This document shows, piece after piece, positions 14,531-20,989 of a stretch of 31,491 nt of DNA. Below the pieces are notes generated by a model that ran no database searches, was not told where the DNA came from, and worked only from the letters and a program-made list of their open reading frames with translations. Source of the stretch: a virus; IMG/VR virus record IMGVR_UViG_3300025879_000007, positions 1 through 31,491 of that record; one strand, written 5' to 3'. Position numbers and translations under genes: made by a program. Positions within the stretch are counted from its first letter, which is position 1; every line of letters starts with the position of its first letter.

Positions 14531-14743
14531 TTACATTGAGAAGGCAATGAAACCTAAGAGAGCTATTCCTTGTAGGAAAAACATACCAATCATAATCTTC
14601 ATTACGATGTTTACGTTCTTTACTGTCTCCCACATCTTTGGTCCAAAGTTAGGGTAATCTCTACACAGTTGCTTCTCCATTTCAGAGTAAGGTTGTTGAA
14701 CTGGTGTTCCGTCTTGGTAAGTTGCGTTACTTTCTTTTAGCAT
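14531..14743 (-). CDS. small membrane protein, one C-terminal helix (70 aa)
   Basis: The first 45 residues are hydrophilic and contain two Pro-rich turns. Residues about 46-70 (I-V-M-K-I-M-I-G-M-F-F-L-Q-G-I-A-L-L-G-F-I-A) form one transmembrane helix reaching the C-terminus, so it is a tail-anchored type. Its own promoter (14783-14814) and terminator (14465-14494) make it a stand-alone unit. A host-membrane effector or a lysis-related role is possible, but nothing in the sequence decides it. Confidence 0.68.
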   Translation of the reverse strand: MLKESNATYQDGTPVQQPYSEMEKQLCRDYPNFGPKMWETVKNVNIVMKIMIGMFFLQGIALLGFIAFSM

Positions 14744-14782
14744 TGTCGTTATTGTTTTTATTGTTATTGTTTTAATGTTCTA

Positions 14783-14814
14783 CAAATATAGGTAAAGTTT
14801 CTATTCTACACAAA
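14783..14814 (-). promoter_or_regulatory. Bacteroidota-type promoter for the 70-aa membrane protein gene
   Basis: On the minus strand TTTG (14814-14811) and TATATTTG (14790-14783) are 20 bp apart. The TTTG lies in the last Phe/Val codons of the upstream 60-aa gene. The leader ends AATAACGACA before the ATG. Confidence 0.8.
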
Positions 14815-14988
14815 CTTTGAGAAATCTACTTTTCTCATTTGTTTAGTATTTCTGATTTTCTCAAGGGTCTCCCTTCTAAGTGGCAGATTACCTGTTTTAA
14901 TAATTTCATTTAATCTTTCTACACCAAACTGATTGCGGAAATCGTTAAAATCTTTCTCTATCAGTTTTACAAATTGTTTATTAGTCAT
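14806..14988 (-). CDS. hypothetical early protein (60 aa)
   Basis: This is a highly charged helical protein (F-V-K-L-I-E-K-D-F-N-D-F-R, then T-L-E-K-I-R-N-T-K-Q). I place the start at 14988 (M-T-N-K-Q). The longer open frame to 15117 would read back through the promoter at 15018-15049, so it cannot be the natural start. The gene has its own promoter, and its final F-V codons supply the -33 box of the next promoter. No family is recognised. Confidence 0.68.
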   Translation of the reverse strand: MTNKQFVKLIEKDFNDFRNQFGVERLNEIIKTGNLPLRRETLEKIRNTKQMRKVDFSKFV

Positions 14989-15017
14989 AGTCGTTATTGT
15001 TATTGTTATTAGTGATA

Positions 15018-15049
15018 CAAATATATGGAACGTATTTTTACTGGCCAAA
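15018..15049 (-). promoter_or_regulatory. Bacteroidota-type promoter for the 60-aa gene
   Basis: On the minus strand TTTG (15049-15046) and TATATTTG (15025-15018) are 20 bp apart. It begins about 12 bp after the T tract of the upstream terminator. The leader carries repeated AATAAC and ends in CGACT before the ATG. Confidence 0.8.
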
Positions 15050-15060
15050 CAATTCTGAAA

Positions 15061-15098
15061 AAAAATAAAAAAAACCCCTGAGACCGCAAACTCAGGGG
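15061..15098 (-). terminator. intrinsic terminator of the four-gene early operon
   Basis: CCCCTGAG (15098-15091 read on the minus strand) pairs with CTCAGGGG (15082-15075) around an 8-nt loop, followed by eight T, one A and five more T. It ends the operon 16065-15132. Confidence 0.88.
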
Positions 15099-15131
15099 TA
15101 TGTGTGAATAACGACAATATGTAGAGCGGTT

Positions 15132-15347
15132 TTATTTTCCTTTATACTGTTCTTGGATATACTCCTCATACCTGTCCATTGTCTCTCCTAAGTCCTTAGA
15201 GTAACCTTCTAAAGCAAACCTAACCATGAGGTCCGTTCCGAGAGCAATGTCCTTTAGAGAGGGACATATACCACACTGCTCAAAGTGTCGTTGAACCAAG
15301 TGTGATTGGTTCTGAAATACAATTGATTGTTCTTTAGTCCTGCTCAT
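15132..15347 (-). CDS. hypothetical early protein (71 aa)
   Basis: The sequence contains H-L-V-Q-R-H-F-E-Q-C-G-I-C-P and a long amphipathic helix ending Y-I-Q-E-Q-Y-K-G-K. The single C-x-x-C with two nearby His could bind a metal, but four ligands in a standard spacing are not clear. I choose the start at 15347 (M-S-R-T-K-E), 1 bp after the previous stop. It is the last gene of its operon, before a strong terminator. Confidence 0.62.
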   Translation of the reverse strand: MSRTKEQSIVFQNQSHLVQRHFEQCGICPSLKDIALGTDLMVRFALEGYSKDLGETMDRYEEYIQEQYKGK

Positions 15348-15348
15348 C

Positions 15349-15651
15349 TTATCTAACTTTATTATTCCACTCCTCAATATACTGACCCCTTATCTCCTCT
15401 TTCCTCTGATGAGATACAGGACCTGGCATCAGTTCAGGGTATTCTCTTTTAACTACACTGGCCGCAGCAACGAGTGAATGTTGATTTGGTAAGGTCTCAT
15501 TTAATGTATGTAAGATGACCTCATCTAATGTGTTCCAACCATTCATCTCACAGATGGTCTCTGAGATACGAACCCAAAGGGCTTGATTGTTCTCCCTTGT
15601 TTCAGGGTAATTCTCTAATGTTGCCTTAACAACACTTTTCCATTTAGACAT
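15349..15651 (-). CDS. hypothetical early protein (100 aa)
   Basis: This is a helical protein containing W-K-S-V-V-K-A-T-L-E-N-Y-P-E-T-R-E-N-N and a central S-L-V-A-A-A-S-V-V-K-R. The pattern of three helices with R-E-N-N and A-S-V-x-R recalls small phage proteins of unknown role that often lie near DNA metabolism genes. I cannot name a family. Spacing to its neighbours is 2 bp upstream and 1 bp downstream. Confidence 0.62.
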   Translation of the reverse strand: MSKWKSVVKATLENYPETRENNQALWVRISETICEMNGWNTLDEVILHTLNETLPNQHSLVAAASVVKREYPELMPGPVSHQRKEEIRGQYIEEWNNKVR

Positions 15652-15653
15652 AA

Positions 15654-15827
15654 CTATTTTATTTTTTTAATGTGTTCTGCTCGTGCGGATACTTGTTTGA
15701 TGATTAGCGGGGAGTTGTCCACACGAACTACATACTCCTCCCCGTTGATTTCCTCTATCACACCAGTCATACCTTTGATGGTGTTACCTACGATGAACTC
15801 TACTTTATCGTTGATTTTCATTTTCAT
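15654..15827 (-). CDS. small SH3/KOW-like protein (57 aa)
   Basis: K-I-N-D-K-V-E-F-I-V-G then G-M-T-G-V-I-E-E-I-N-G-E-E-Y-V-V-R-V-D reads as a small five-strand barrel of the KOW/Tudor type, where a Gly precedes the turn T-G-V-I. Such folds bind nucleic acid or protein. I take the start at 15827 (M-K-M-K-I), since the longer frame overlaps the previous gene. The fold is inferred from pattern. Confidence 0.62.
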   Translation of the reverse strand: MKMKINDKVEFIVGNTIKGMTGVIEEINGEEYVVRVDNSPLIIKQVSARAEHIKKIK

Positions 15828-15828
15828 A

Positions 15829-16065
15829 TTACTTATTAAACTTATCAGCAAATCGTTCACAAATCTCGTCAATGTATTCAATCATTGTCTTATCGTCAAT
15901 CTGACCACCACAAGCCATATCTACAATTTTGGTGATACCATCAATCAAGAATGGGTGGAGTGGGTGTCCTTGAATACAAGATAAGAACATTACTTTTTCT
16001 GCTACTGATTTGTAGTTTTTGACCTGACGTAGGACTTGAGGGACGATTACTGTTGTTGTTTTCAT
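15829..16065 (-). CDS. hypothetical early protein (78 aa)
   Basis: The sequence is M-K-T-T-T-V-I-V-P-Q-V-L-R-Q-V followed by helices, ending Y-I-D-E-I-C-E-R-F. It is faintly similar in layout to the 81-aa protein at 16760-17005 (short V-I-V strand, then a C-terminal Y-x-x-[IF]-I-D-E-[IM] helix). The start at 16065 lies behind a promoter and a leader that are identical over 36 bp to those of that gene, suggesting duplication. It leads a four-gene operon ending at the terminator 15061-15098. Confidence 0.65.
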   Translation of the reverse strand: MKTTTVIVPQVLRQVKNYKSVAEKVMFLSCIQGHPLHPFLIDGITKIVDMACGGQIDDKTMIEYIDEICERFADKFNK

Positions 16066-16097
16066 TGTCGTTGTTTTTATTATTTGATACAAATATA
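16062..16097 (-). repeat. 36-bp leader/promoter repeat, copy 1
   Basis: Bases 16062-16097 are identical to 17002-17037. They span the start codon, the A-rich leader and the TATATTTG box of two early genes. Exact identity over a non-coding leader points to recent duplication or to strong constraint. Confidence 0.92.
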
Positions 16098-16120
16098 CAA
16101 ATTATTCTGATACCTCCAAA
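16090..16120 (-). promoter_or_regulatory. Bacteroidota-type promoter for the four-gene operon
   Basis: On the minus strand TTTG (16120-16117) and TATATTTG (16097-16090) are 19 bp apart. It drives the operon 16065-15132. The TTTG lies inside the end of the upstream 97-aa gene. Confidence 0.8.
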
Positions 16121-16395
16121 TGTTCAAGTGATTTTCTTTGTAAAAAAAGTAAGAAATCTACAAACTCTGTGGTGGTCATCTCGTTCATATTACCCATTAC
16201 ATTCCATACAGCAGTTGCCGCTTTGATACCTTTGATAGTTGAGATGTCCTCGTGGAAAGATGGGATATCACCACGACCGAAAGCCAACATAGGGTCACCA
16301 CAACATGAACAAGGGTATAGTTCAATAAAGGTTTGGTCTGTTCCTACACAAAAGTTAGTGTGTGATAGTTTTTCAAGTTTTCTTTTAATAGTCAT
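16102..16395 (-). CDS. hypothetical early protein with Cys cluster (97 aa)
   Basis: The first half holds F-C-V-G-T-D ... Y-P-C-S-C-C-G-D-P-M-L-A-F-G-R-G-D, a tight Cys cluster that may bind zinc with the nearby His residues. The second half is helical (T-A-V-W-N-V-M-G-N-M, then F-V-D-F-L-L-F-L-Q-R-K). No family is recognised. It has its own promoter at 16426-16456 and the CGACA-ATG-ACT start context of the array. Confidence 0.65.
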   Translation of the reverse strand: MTIKRKLEKLSHTNFCVGTDQTFIELYPCSCCGDPMLAFGRGDIPSFHEDISTIKGIKAATAVWNVMGNMNEMTTTEFVDFLLFLQRKSLEHLEVSE

Positions 16396-16425
16396 TGTCG
16401 TTGTTGTTTTATCGTTATTGTTCTA

Positions 16426-16456
16426 CAAATATAAGAAGGATATTTTAATCTACAAA
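16426..16456 (-). promoter_or_regulatory. Bacteroidota-type promoter for the 97-aa gene
   Basis: On the minus strand TTTG (16456-16453) and TATATTTG (16433-16426) are 19 bp apart. TTTGTAGATTAAAA at the -33 end is shared with the promoter at 17249-17279. Confidence 0.8.
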
Positions 16457-16457
16457 A

Positions 16458-16748
16458 TTAAAAATCATATTTTTTCACATAACAAACACGATTTTCGTTT
16501 AAGTGTTGGTAAAGGGTTTGATATGCGTGTTCCCATTTACTTTCTTTACATACGCACCACGCTTGTAATGCTCCGTCAATAAGACCAATTACATCAACAC
16601 CATAACCTTTCTTTTCCCATTTATCGTAAAACCTTGTAGATGCGTTGATAACATCTTTAATTTTTTTTGGTGGGTGAGAGAATACCCCGACAATATCACC
16701 AGAGTATAAATAATCCGTAATAATTTCTTTTGTGTTTTTCATAGTCAT
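16458..16748 (-). CDS. hypothetical early protein (96 aa)
   Basis: This protein is Trp/Tyr-rich (F-Y-D-K-W-E-K-K-G-Y-G-V-D-V-I-G-L and A-W-C-V-C-K-E-S-K-W-E-H-A-Y-Q-T-L). No domain is recognised. Two in-frame starts (16748 and 16742, M-T-M-K-N) lie close together; the first keeps the array context AACA-ATG-ACT. It has no promoter of its own and follows the 81-aa gene by 11 bp, so the two share the promoter at 17030-17060. Confidence 0.62.
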   Translation of the reverse strand: MTMKNTKEIITDYLYSGDIVGVFSHPPKKIKDVINASTRFYDKWEKKGYGVDVIGLIDGALQAWCVCKESKWEHAYQTLYQHLNENRVCYVKKYDF

Positions 16749-16759
16749 TGTTGTTATTG

Positions 16760-17005
16760 TTAAAGTTCAATATCCATAACCATCTCATCAATGAATTGAT
16801 ATAGGTGGTCTGTGTATTTATTCATTTCCTCCATACACTTAAATCCGTAGTGCTCAAGGTGAGAAGGGAGATAAAATTGTGGAATACATATTTTATCTTG
16901 TTGATGTAGTGCTGAAATCAATGATTGGATTTGTTCCTCATTGAGGACTTGTGCTAAAGCCCATGTGTCTGTGTCTTGTTCGGTTACGATTACTTGTTTA
17001 GTCAT
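16760..17005 (-). CDS. hypothetical early protein (81 aa)
   Basis: M-T-K-Q-V-I-V-T-E-Q-D-T-D-T-W-A-L is followed by helices rich in Leu and Glu, ending Y-Q-F-I-D-E-M-V-M-D-I-E-L. The start at 17005 is preferred over the longer frame from 17032, because that extension is only the translated promoter/leader repeat. It is acidic and soluble, with no known family. It is transcribed with the 96-aa gene downstream. Confidence 0.65.
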   Translation of the reverse strand: MTKQVIVTEQDTDTWALAQVLNEEQIQSLISALHQQDKICIPQFYLPSHLEHYGFKCMEEMNKYTDHLYQFIDEMVMDIEL

Positions 17006-17037
17006 TGTCGTTGTTTTTATTATTTGATACAAATATA
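17002..17037 (-). repeat. 36-bp leader/promoter repeat, copy 2
   Basis: This is identical to 16062-16097. It covers the start codon, leader and -7 box. The bases beyond each end differ, which fixes the limits of the repeat. Confidence 0.92.
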
Positions 17038-17060
17038 GTGCTTTAGTTTTGTTTTACAAA
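17030..17060 (-). promoter_or_regulatory. Bacteroidota-type promoter for the 81- and 96-aa genes
   Basis: On the minus strand TTTG (17060-17057) and TATATTTG (17037-17030) are 19 bp apart. The TTTG is within the final F-V-K codons of the 60-aa gene upstream. Confidence 0.8.
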
Positions 17061-17225
17061 AAGTTTATGATAAAGATTTATTGTAAAATTACGATATTCC
17101 TCACTTGTAAGTGTTTGTGGGTTTATACCATTTTCCCAAAGGATATAATCTATAATGTCTTGGTTATTACCAGTTGATAATGCTTGTTCTTTTGTTAGTC
17201 GGTCTCTTTGGTTTTCCATAGTCAT
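17043..17225 (-). CDS. hypothetical early protein (60 aa)
   Basis: This is a small charged helical protein (R-D-R-L-T-K-E-Q-A-L, then D-Y-I-L-W-E-N-G-I-N-P). It has two possible starts, M-T-M-E-N at 17225 or the internal Met at 17219. The first has the array context ATG-ACT. It lies between two promoters and its last codons overlap the next -33 box. No function is suggested by the sequence. Confidence 0.62.
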   Translation of the reverse strand: MTMENQRDRLTKEQALSTGNNQDIIDYILWENGINPQTLTSEEYRNFTINLYHKLFVKQN

Positions 17226-17248
17226 TCTTGTTATTGTTATTAGTGATA

Positions 17249-17279
17249 CAAATATAGTGAAAGTTTTTTAATCTACAAA
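17249..17279 (-). promoter_or_regulatory. Bacteroidota-type promoter for the second array gene (60 aa)
   Basis: On the minus strand TTTG (17279-17276) and TATATTTG (17256-17249) are 19 bp apart. The TTTG is formed by the last F-V-D codons of the upstream gene. Confidence 0.8.
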
Positions 17280-17444
17280 CATATTGTAAAGTTCGGGGTC
17301 AAAATCTTTGATATCATTACCAAAGGTGTCGGACCAATCTTGTTGGACCTCCTCAATCACATCAGTGAGTTCCTCACCCTCAAATACCTGAAATACGTTT
17401 TTCCAAAGTTTATCTCCGTAGGTAATAGTCATAGTGTAAGTCAT
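17268..17444 (-). CDS. hypothetical early protein (58 aa)
   Basis: This is a very acidic small protein (E-G-E-E-L-T-D-V-I-E-E-V, then D-I-K-D-F-D-P-E-L). Strongly acidic early phage proteins of this size are sometimes DNA mimics or inhibitors of host enzymes, but nothing here proves that. The start at 17444 (M-T-Y-T-M-T) lies 24 bp after the promoter -7 box; the longer open frame reads back through the promoter and is rejected. It is the first gene of the early array. Confidence 0.65.
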   Translation of the reverse strand: MTYTMTITYGDKLWKNVFQVFEGEELTDVIEEVQQDWSDTFGNDIKDFDPELYNMFVD

Positions 17445-17467
17445 TGTCGTTGTTTTTAATTGTTCTA

Positions 17468-17499
17468 CAAACCTACAACAAAAAATCTTAACCACCAAA
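17468..17499 (-). promoter_or_regulatory. Bacteroidota-type promoter, first of the early array
   Basis: On the minus strand TTTG (17499-17496) and TAGGTTTG (17475-17468) are 20 bp apart. It begins 9 bp after the T tract of the late-operon terminator. Confidence 0.78.
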
Positions 17500-17507
17500 C
17501 ATCAGGC

Positions 17508-17533
17508 AAAAAAAAATCCCCAATTTCTTGGGG
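17508..17533 (-). terminator. intrinsic terminator of the late structural operon
   Basis: CCCCAA (17533-17528 on the minus strand) pairs with TTGGGG (17523-17518) around a 4-nt loop, followed by A and nine T. It lies 30 bp after the last gene of the operon and directly before the first early promoter. Confidence 0.88.
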
Positions 17534-17562
17534 ACCTTGAATAAACCAAAATAATTTTGAGT

Positions 17563-17727
17563 TTAGTTGTTCTTTCTGTCTTTGATTTTCATTACCGTGT
17601 AGACAATAGACACCACCAATGCTAATATTCTCAGCGTCATCTCAATGTCCGTAAAGGACAATCCTATACTGGCTACGTTCACCATCATCACTTTATCCAT
17701 AACAAATGTTCTCACCTCCGTTTTCAT
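17563..17727 (-). CDS. single-helix membrane protein (54 or 45 aa), holin-like candidate
   Basis: One hydrophobic helix (M-T-L-R-I-L-A-L-V-V-S-I-V-Y-T-V-M) is followed by a basic tail K-I-K-D-R-K-N-N, giving an N-out/C-in or tail-anchored small membrane protein. Two starts are possible. The ATG at 17727 overlaps the connector stop (TAATG) and gives 54 aa. The ATG at 17700 gives 45 aa and has GGAGGTGA about 11-14 nt upstream. It is the last gene of the late operon, a common place for a holin, but the lysis role is only inferred. Confidence 0.65.
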   Translation of the reverse strand: MKTEVRTFVMDKVMMVNVASIGLSFTDIEMTLRILALVVSIVYTVMKIKDRKNN

Positions 17728-18326
17728 TACTTACCAACTTGATACTGTCCTTTGTATGGGTAATCCTTACAACATGTAGGGTCATAGTCCTTAGAGAACA
17801 TTGGGGTATCCAATACAATAGATGATGTAAACCCGTCAGTGTGTGCTCCTGGTAACGAACCGTCAGTTGTTGAGGTTTCATACGCAGGGTATAAGTTCTC
17901 ATTATTGAACAAGTGCTCTCTTAACCTATTATCAAACCATTCAGCCCTGTCCTTAGCACCGTTCTTAATCATCTTAAAGGTATTGATATCCAACGGTGAC
18001 CCTTGTTCTGACTGACCTTGAACCAATCCAACATTCATAAACTTGTAGATGAAATCGTCCAACGCATAGAATAAAGAATATTGAATAACCACGTCAACCA
18101 CGTAATCGTCCAATAGGGTTTTGTAATTTGAGTTTGTGGAACCTGTAATCTCACCAGTGTCCACCAAATCTGCTAACTTATTATACAGTGAATTACCTAA
18201 GGTCTCGGTCAAATTAATGAGTTGGGCCGTTCTGATTGCCTGACGGAGCGACCCACTATCAACGTTGGCCGAAATATTTGAGTAATTCTTAAGTTGAGTT
18301 TCGGAGATAAAATATATTTGAGCCAT
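17727..18326 (-). CDS. head-tail connector-like protein (199 aa)
   Basis: The sequence M-A-Q-I-Y-F-I-S-E-T-Q-L-K-N-Y-S-N-I-S ... L-R-Q-A-I-R-T-A-Q then L-G-N-S-L-Y-N-K-L fits the DUF6712-like connector proteins of Bacteroidota phages, which sit below the portal ring. The mostly helical first half with a following variable Thr/Ser-rich C-terminus is typical. It overlaps the portal stop by 1 bp (TAATG), supporting the connector role. The C-terminus ends with a Cys pair (P-T-C-C-K-D), whose role is not evident. Confidence 0.75.
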   Translation of the reverse strand: MAQIYFISETQLKNYSNISANVDSGSLRQAIRTAQLINLTETLGNSLYNKLADLVDTGEITGSTNSNYKTLLDDYVVDVVIQYSLFYALDDFIYKFMNVGLVQGQSEQGSPLDINTFKMIKNGAKDRAEWFDNRLREHLFNNENLYPAYETSTTDGSLPGAHTDGFTSSIVLDTPMFSKDYDPTCCKDYPYKGQYQVGK

Positions 18327-19387
18327 TATGCTAATATGTTGTTTTGTATGATTTCCAAATCTATCGTCTCATCAGGGAACATCAGTTTCATAACAGGATA
18401 TATTCCGTCAATAAGTTCGTTCTGAATTGGTTTTATGGTCGTGTTTAAGAATACCCCAAATGATGTCTCAATCTGGTCAGCCTGTGAAGCCAAACCTGAT
18501 GGGTCAGGTAAACCAATCAACGATGGACTGGTAATCTTATGACCCGATAAGATTTGTTTTTGGACACTCTCAAAGATTGCCGAGTAATACTGGTCGTTAG
18601 TCGTAGGATTTAATGTGGTAATCTCAGGACCGTTATCAGGCTCCGAGTAAGACACAATGATTTTTCCAGCCGCTTGACTGCCCGTGTAGAGTTGCTCCAA
18701 CTTTCTTTTATTGTCTATTTGTTCTTTCTCTGAGCCAGGAGCTGAGTTCCTAAAATTGACCCACATACTTGGTGTGGCTCCATTCTGAATATTTGATAAA
18801 TGATGTATAGATATCTCGTGGTTCAATCTTACATCGTTGATTACCGACATATACGATGGCAGTCCGTAATAGTTGTAACCAGGTGAGTAAGCCTTGATAT
18901 GATAAATCTGTCTATCTGTGAAATTAGTAGGGTCTAATCTACTAAACTCTATTACTGATTTCCTTTTAGTGAAATCCTCTGAGTAATAGTATTTTTCAGG
19001 TTCCTGATATACAAAGTCGGTCTTACCCACTCTCATATATTTTGATGGAATGAAATACACCGACTTTAGGCCTTTAGTCCTATCGTTTGACCACACGGCC
19101 TCCAAAAAAACATTTCCTGTTGTTAGATACTCAAACGATATTTTTCTAAATAATTCGTTGAGGTCCTCAGTTTTGTTCATTTGGTATTCTCGTGTAAAAC
19201 CCTGTCCCACGACATTATCGGTCTTACTACGAAGGCAGACATTATGTATAGGGGAATAATCCACCATATCATAAAGGAAATCAAAGAACTCATCTTTAGG
19301 TCCTGCCATGACCCAATCCTTACCGTTTGAGATTTTTTCCTCAAACTTGTAGATGTCCTCTGATGAAAAGTTTACGCTATCTATCAT
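18326..19387 (-). CDS. portal protein (353 aa)
   Basis: The portal is the ring at one head vertex through which DNA enters and to which the tail is joined. Y-G-L-P-S-Y-M-S-V-I-N-D-V and H-H-L-S-N-I-Q-N-G-A-T-P-S are characteristic of PBSX-like phage portals. S-L-I-G-L and the helix near the C-terminus agree with that family. The length of 353 aa is at the short end but normal for this branch. It lies near the 3' end of the late operon, far from the terminase and the capsid gene, which is unusual. Overlaps are 4 bp upstream and 1 bp downstream. Confidence 0.88.
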   Translation of the reverse strand: MIDSVNFSSEDIYKFEEKISNGKDWVMAGPKDEFFDFLYDMVDYSPIHNVCLRSKTDNVVGQGFTREYQMNKTEDLNELFRKISFEYLTTGNVFLEAVWSNDRTKGLKSVYFIPSKYMRVGKTDFVYQEPEKYYYSEDFTKRKSVIEFSRLDPTNFTDRQIYHIKAYSPGYNYYGLPSYMSVINDVRLNHEISIHHLSNIQNGATPSMWVNFRNSAPGSEKEQIDNKRKLEQLYTGSQAAGKIIVSYSEPDNGPEITTLNPTTNDQYYSAIFESVQKQILSGHKITSPSLIGLPDPSGLASQADQIETSFGVFLNTTIKPIQNELIDGIYPVMKLMFPDETIDLEIIQNNILA

Positions 19388-19809
19388 TGTTCGTATATCT
19401 TATAATCATAATTATCACCTTCATAAGTTGGATTTGTTGTAGTTTGTGGAACCACATATCCAAAGGTCTCAATCACTTTATTGAAACTCTTATTAGGGTC
19501 AAGGTTAGTAGTTGATTTCTGTTCGTAAATGGATATCCAATAATCACCCTCTATAAGGTGAATATTACAATCTGTAGGTTCCGTGTTACCCGTCAATGAT
19601 TGTGACCTATCATAATCAATACTAATATAAAATGTATCAAATCTTGATAGATAGTCATTAGTCCAATCACCAACATGCGGTATTGCTCTCCACGTCTGAC
19701 CACTCAACTTATGGTAAAACGAGAAAAGATACGTAGGACTACTCAATTCCTTGTTACGACTGGCACTCTCTGAAACGATGTTTAGTTCTCCAATATTCAA
19801 TACAATCAT
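19384..19809 (-). CDS. hypothetical structural protein (141 aa)
   Basis: This is a beta-rich protein containing S-S-P-T-Y-L-F-S-F-Y-H-K-L-S-G and G-D-Y-W-I-S-I-Y-E-Q-K-S. The strand-turn pattern and F-T-Y-like repeats suggest a small Ig-like or beta-sandwich domain. Such proteins next to display genes in uncultured phages are probably virion parts, but I know no name for it. It overlaps the portal gene by 4 bp. Confidence 0.6.
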   Translation of the reverse strand: MIVLNIGELNIVSESASRNKELSSPTYLFSFYHKLSGQTWRAIPHVGDWTNDYLSRFDTFYISIDYDRSQSLTGNTEPTDCNIHLIEGDYWISIYEQKSTTNLDPNKSFNKVIETFGYVVPQTTTNPTYEGDNYDYKIYEQ

Positions 19810-19828
19810 AATCTATAAATAGTTTTTT

Positions 19829-20989
19829 TTATCTCGGACATGAGCCGCAACTCAAGTAGGTATTTATCACGTTGTCCTCCACAGGATTTGACGATGGACC
19901 TACCACCTCAAAACAACCATCTATAACGGATGCTCTTACCACCTTACCAATAGCAATAAATGCGTTAGAACCAAATACCCTTACCTCTAACGGATTATCA
20001 CAATTGGAAACCTCATAGACATATTGATACCCCGATGGTGATGGTGTCGGAGTAAGTGTCGGCGTTGTCGTTGGTGTCGGAGCAATACTACAACTACCAA
20101 TCAAAGTGATTGTAGAATGACCTCCTCTACTCTCCACTGAACCAGCACACGCACAAATCCTTAAGATAGTTCCTGGTCCGAGTGATTGTTCTTGAGATTG
20201 TTGATTACAATCCAACCAAGCAATAGTATCTACATTGAACTCTGTATTGTTGTTAACATCATATTCCAAACAATTACAATTCGTTGGTGATGGAGTTATA
20301 CTCGGAGTGATACTCGGTGTTATAGATGGTGTAGGAGTGGGAGATAGAGTTATAGATGGGGTAAGTGAGGGAGTGGGTGTTGGAGTGGGTGATGGTAAGG
20401 CGTCTGATGTCGGTGTGGGTGTTGGTGTGATACTTTCACAATTATCACCAACATATTCTATGCTGTATGAATATAAACCTTCACCTTCTCTTGGATAAGC
20501 AACCCCATTGTATACATCAAAATCAAATGAGGCACGACCAACAGCAATACTACCAATATCACTAACACCCCAATATAGAGGCTTCAATAGTGGATATGAA
20601 ACTCCAACACTTAAAAGTGTATAACCCTTCTCATTATTATCATAGAAAAGAAAAGTTCCACCTCCTGCGTTTCCTTGTCCCTGCCAACCAGTGAAGGTAT
20701 AACCCGATAGTTGAGTGTTTCTTGTGTAATTTCCAAAATCCCTATATCTGTCACCATCATAACCACCACCAAAATCGTTAAAATATACTGAACTCATTGA
20801 ACCACCACTGAAGGTATCCATATAGTATAATCTACCTATCTCAGAACCAGATTGTTTGATGACTATCTCTCTACTATAGTTAGCAGGAAAACAACCACCA
20901 TTCGGAACAACCTCATTACCATAAATCGGTCTATCATTACCAATAGGGTTATTTACAAAGTCGGTATTTCTAAATGGGACATTACTCAT
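19829..20989 (-). CDS. Pro/Thr-linked multidomain surface-display protein (386 aa)
   Basis: The N-terminus F-R-N-T-D-F-V-N ... D-R-P-I-Y-G-N-E-V-V matches that of the 309-aa protein downstream in coordinates but upstream in the operon, and is likely a virion docking segment. A beta domain (about 30-185) is followed by a first linker of Pro/Thr/Ser/Ile units (about 186-236), then a small Cys-rich domain (C-N-C-L-E-Y-D-V). A second linker (about 301-320) and a final Cys-containing domain (Y-E-V-S-N-C-D-N-P, ending S-C-G-S-C-P) follow. This beads-on-a-string form suits exposed binding domains on the capsid or tail. No enzyme motif is visible. Confidence 0.72.
   Translation of the reverse strand: MSNVPFRNTDFVNNPIGNDRPIYGNEVVPNGGCFPANYSREIVIKQSGSEIGRLYYMDTFSGGSMSSVYFNDFGGGYDGDRYRDFGNYTRNTQLSGYTFTGWQGQGNAGGGTFLFYDNNEKGYTLLSVGVSYPLLKPLYWGVSDIGSIAVGRASFDFDVYNGVAYPREGEGLYSYSIEYVGDNCESITPTPTPTSDALPSPTPTPTPSLTPSITLSPTPTPSITPSITPSITPSPTNCNCLEYDVNNNTEFNVDTIAWLDCNQQSQEQSLGPGTILRICACAGSVESRGGHSTITLIGSCSIAPTPTTTPTLTPTPSPSGYQYVYEVSNCDNPLEVRVFGSNAFIAIGKVVRASVIDGCFEVVGPSSNPVEDNVINTYLSCGSCPR
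20032..20089. repeat. Pro/Thr linker-coding repeat
   Basis: A degenerate GGTGTYGG-like 6-base repeat encodes a Pro/Thr/Ser linker on the minus strand. Similar tracts occur in three other display genes and could promote domain exchange. Confidence 0.75.
20283..20430. repeat. Pro/Thr/Ile linker-coding repeat
   Basis: About 148 bp of GGTGT/GGAGT-rich repeats encode P-T-P-T-P, P-S-I-T-P and similar units on the minus strand. It is the longest such tract here. On the plus strand it opens a spurious Gly/Val-rich frame. Confidence 0.8.

Noticed and set aside
14989-15117. Longer N-terminus for the 60-aa gene ending at 14806
   Set aside because: It would translate the promoter and run up into the preceding terminator; the ATG at 14988 fits the promoter.
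16066-16092. Extended starts M-Y-Q-I-I-K-T-T-T at 16092 and 17032
   Set aside because: The shared extension is only the duplicated promoter/leader read as protein; it includes the -7 box and lies upstream of the expected transcript start.
20235-20498. Plus-strand Gly/Val-rich reading frames opposite the Pro/Thr linkers (also 6407-6688)
   Set aside because: They are antisense shadows of the linker repeats inside well-supported genes and have no promoter or family.
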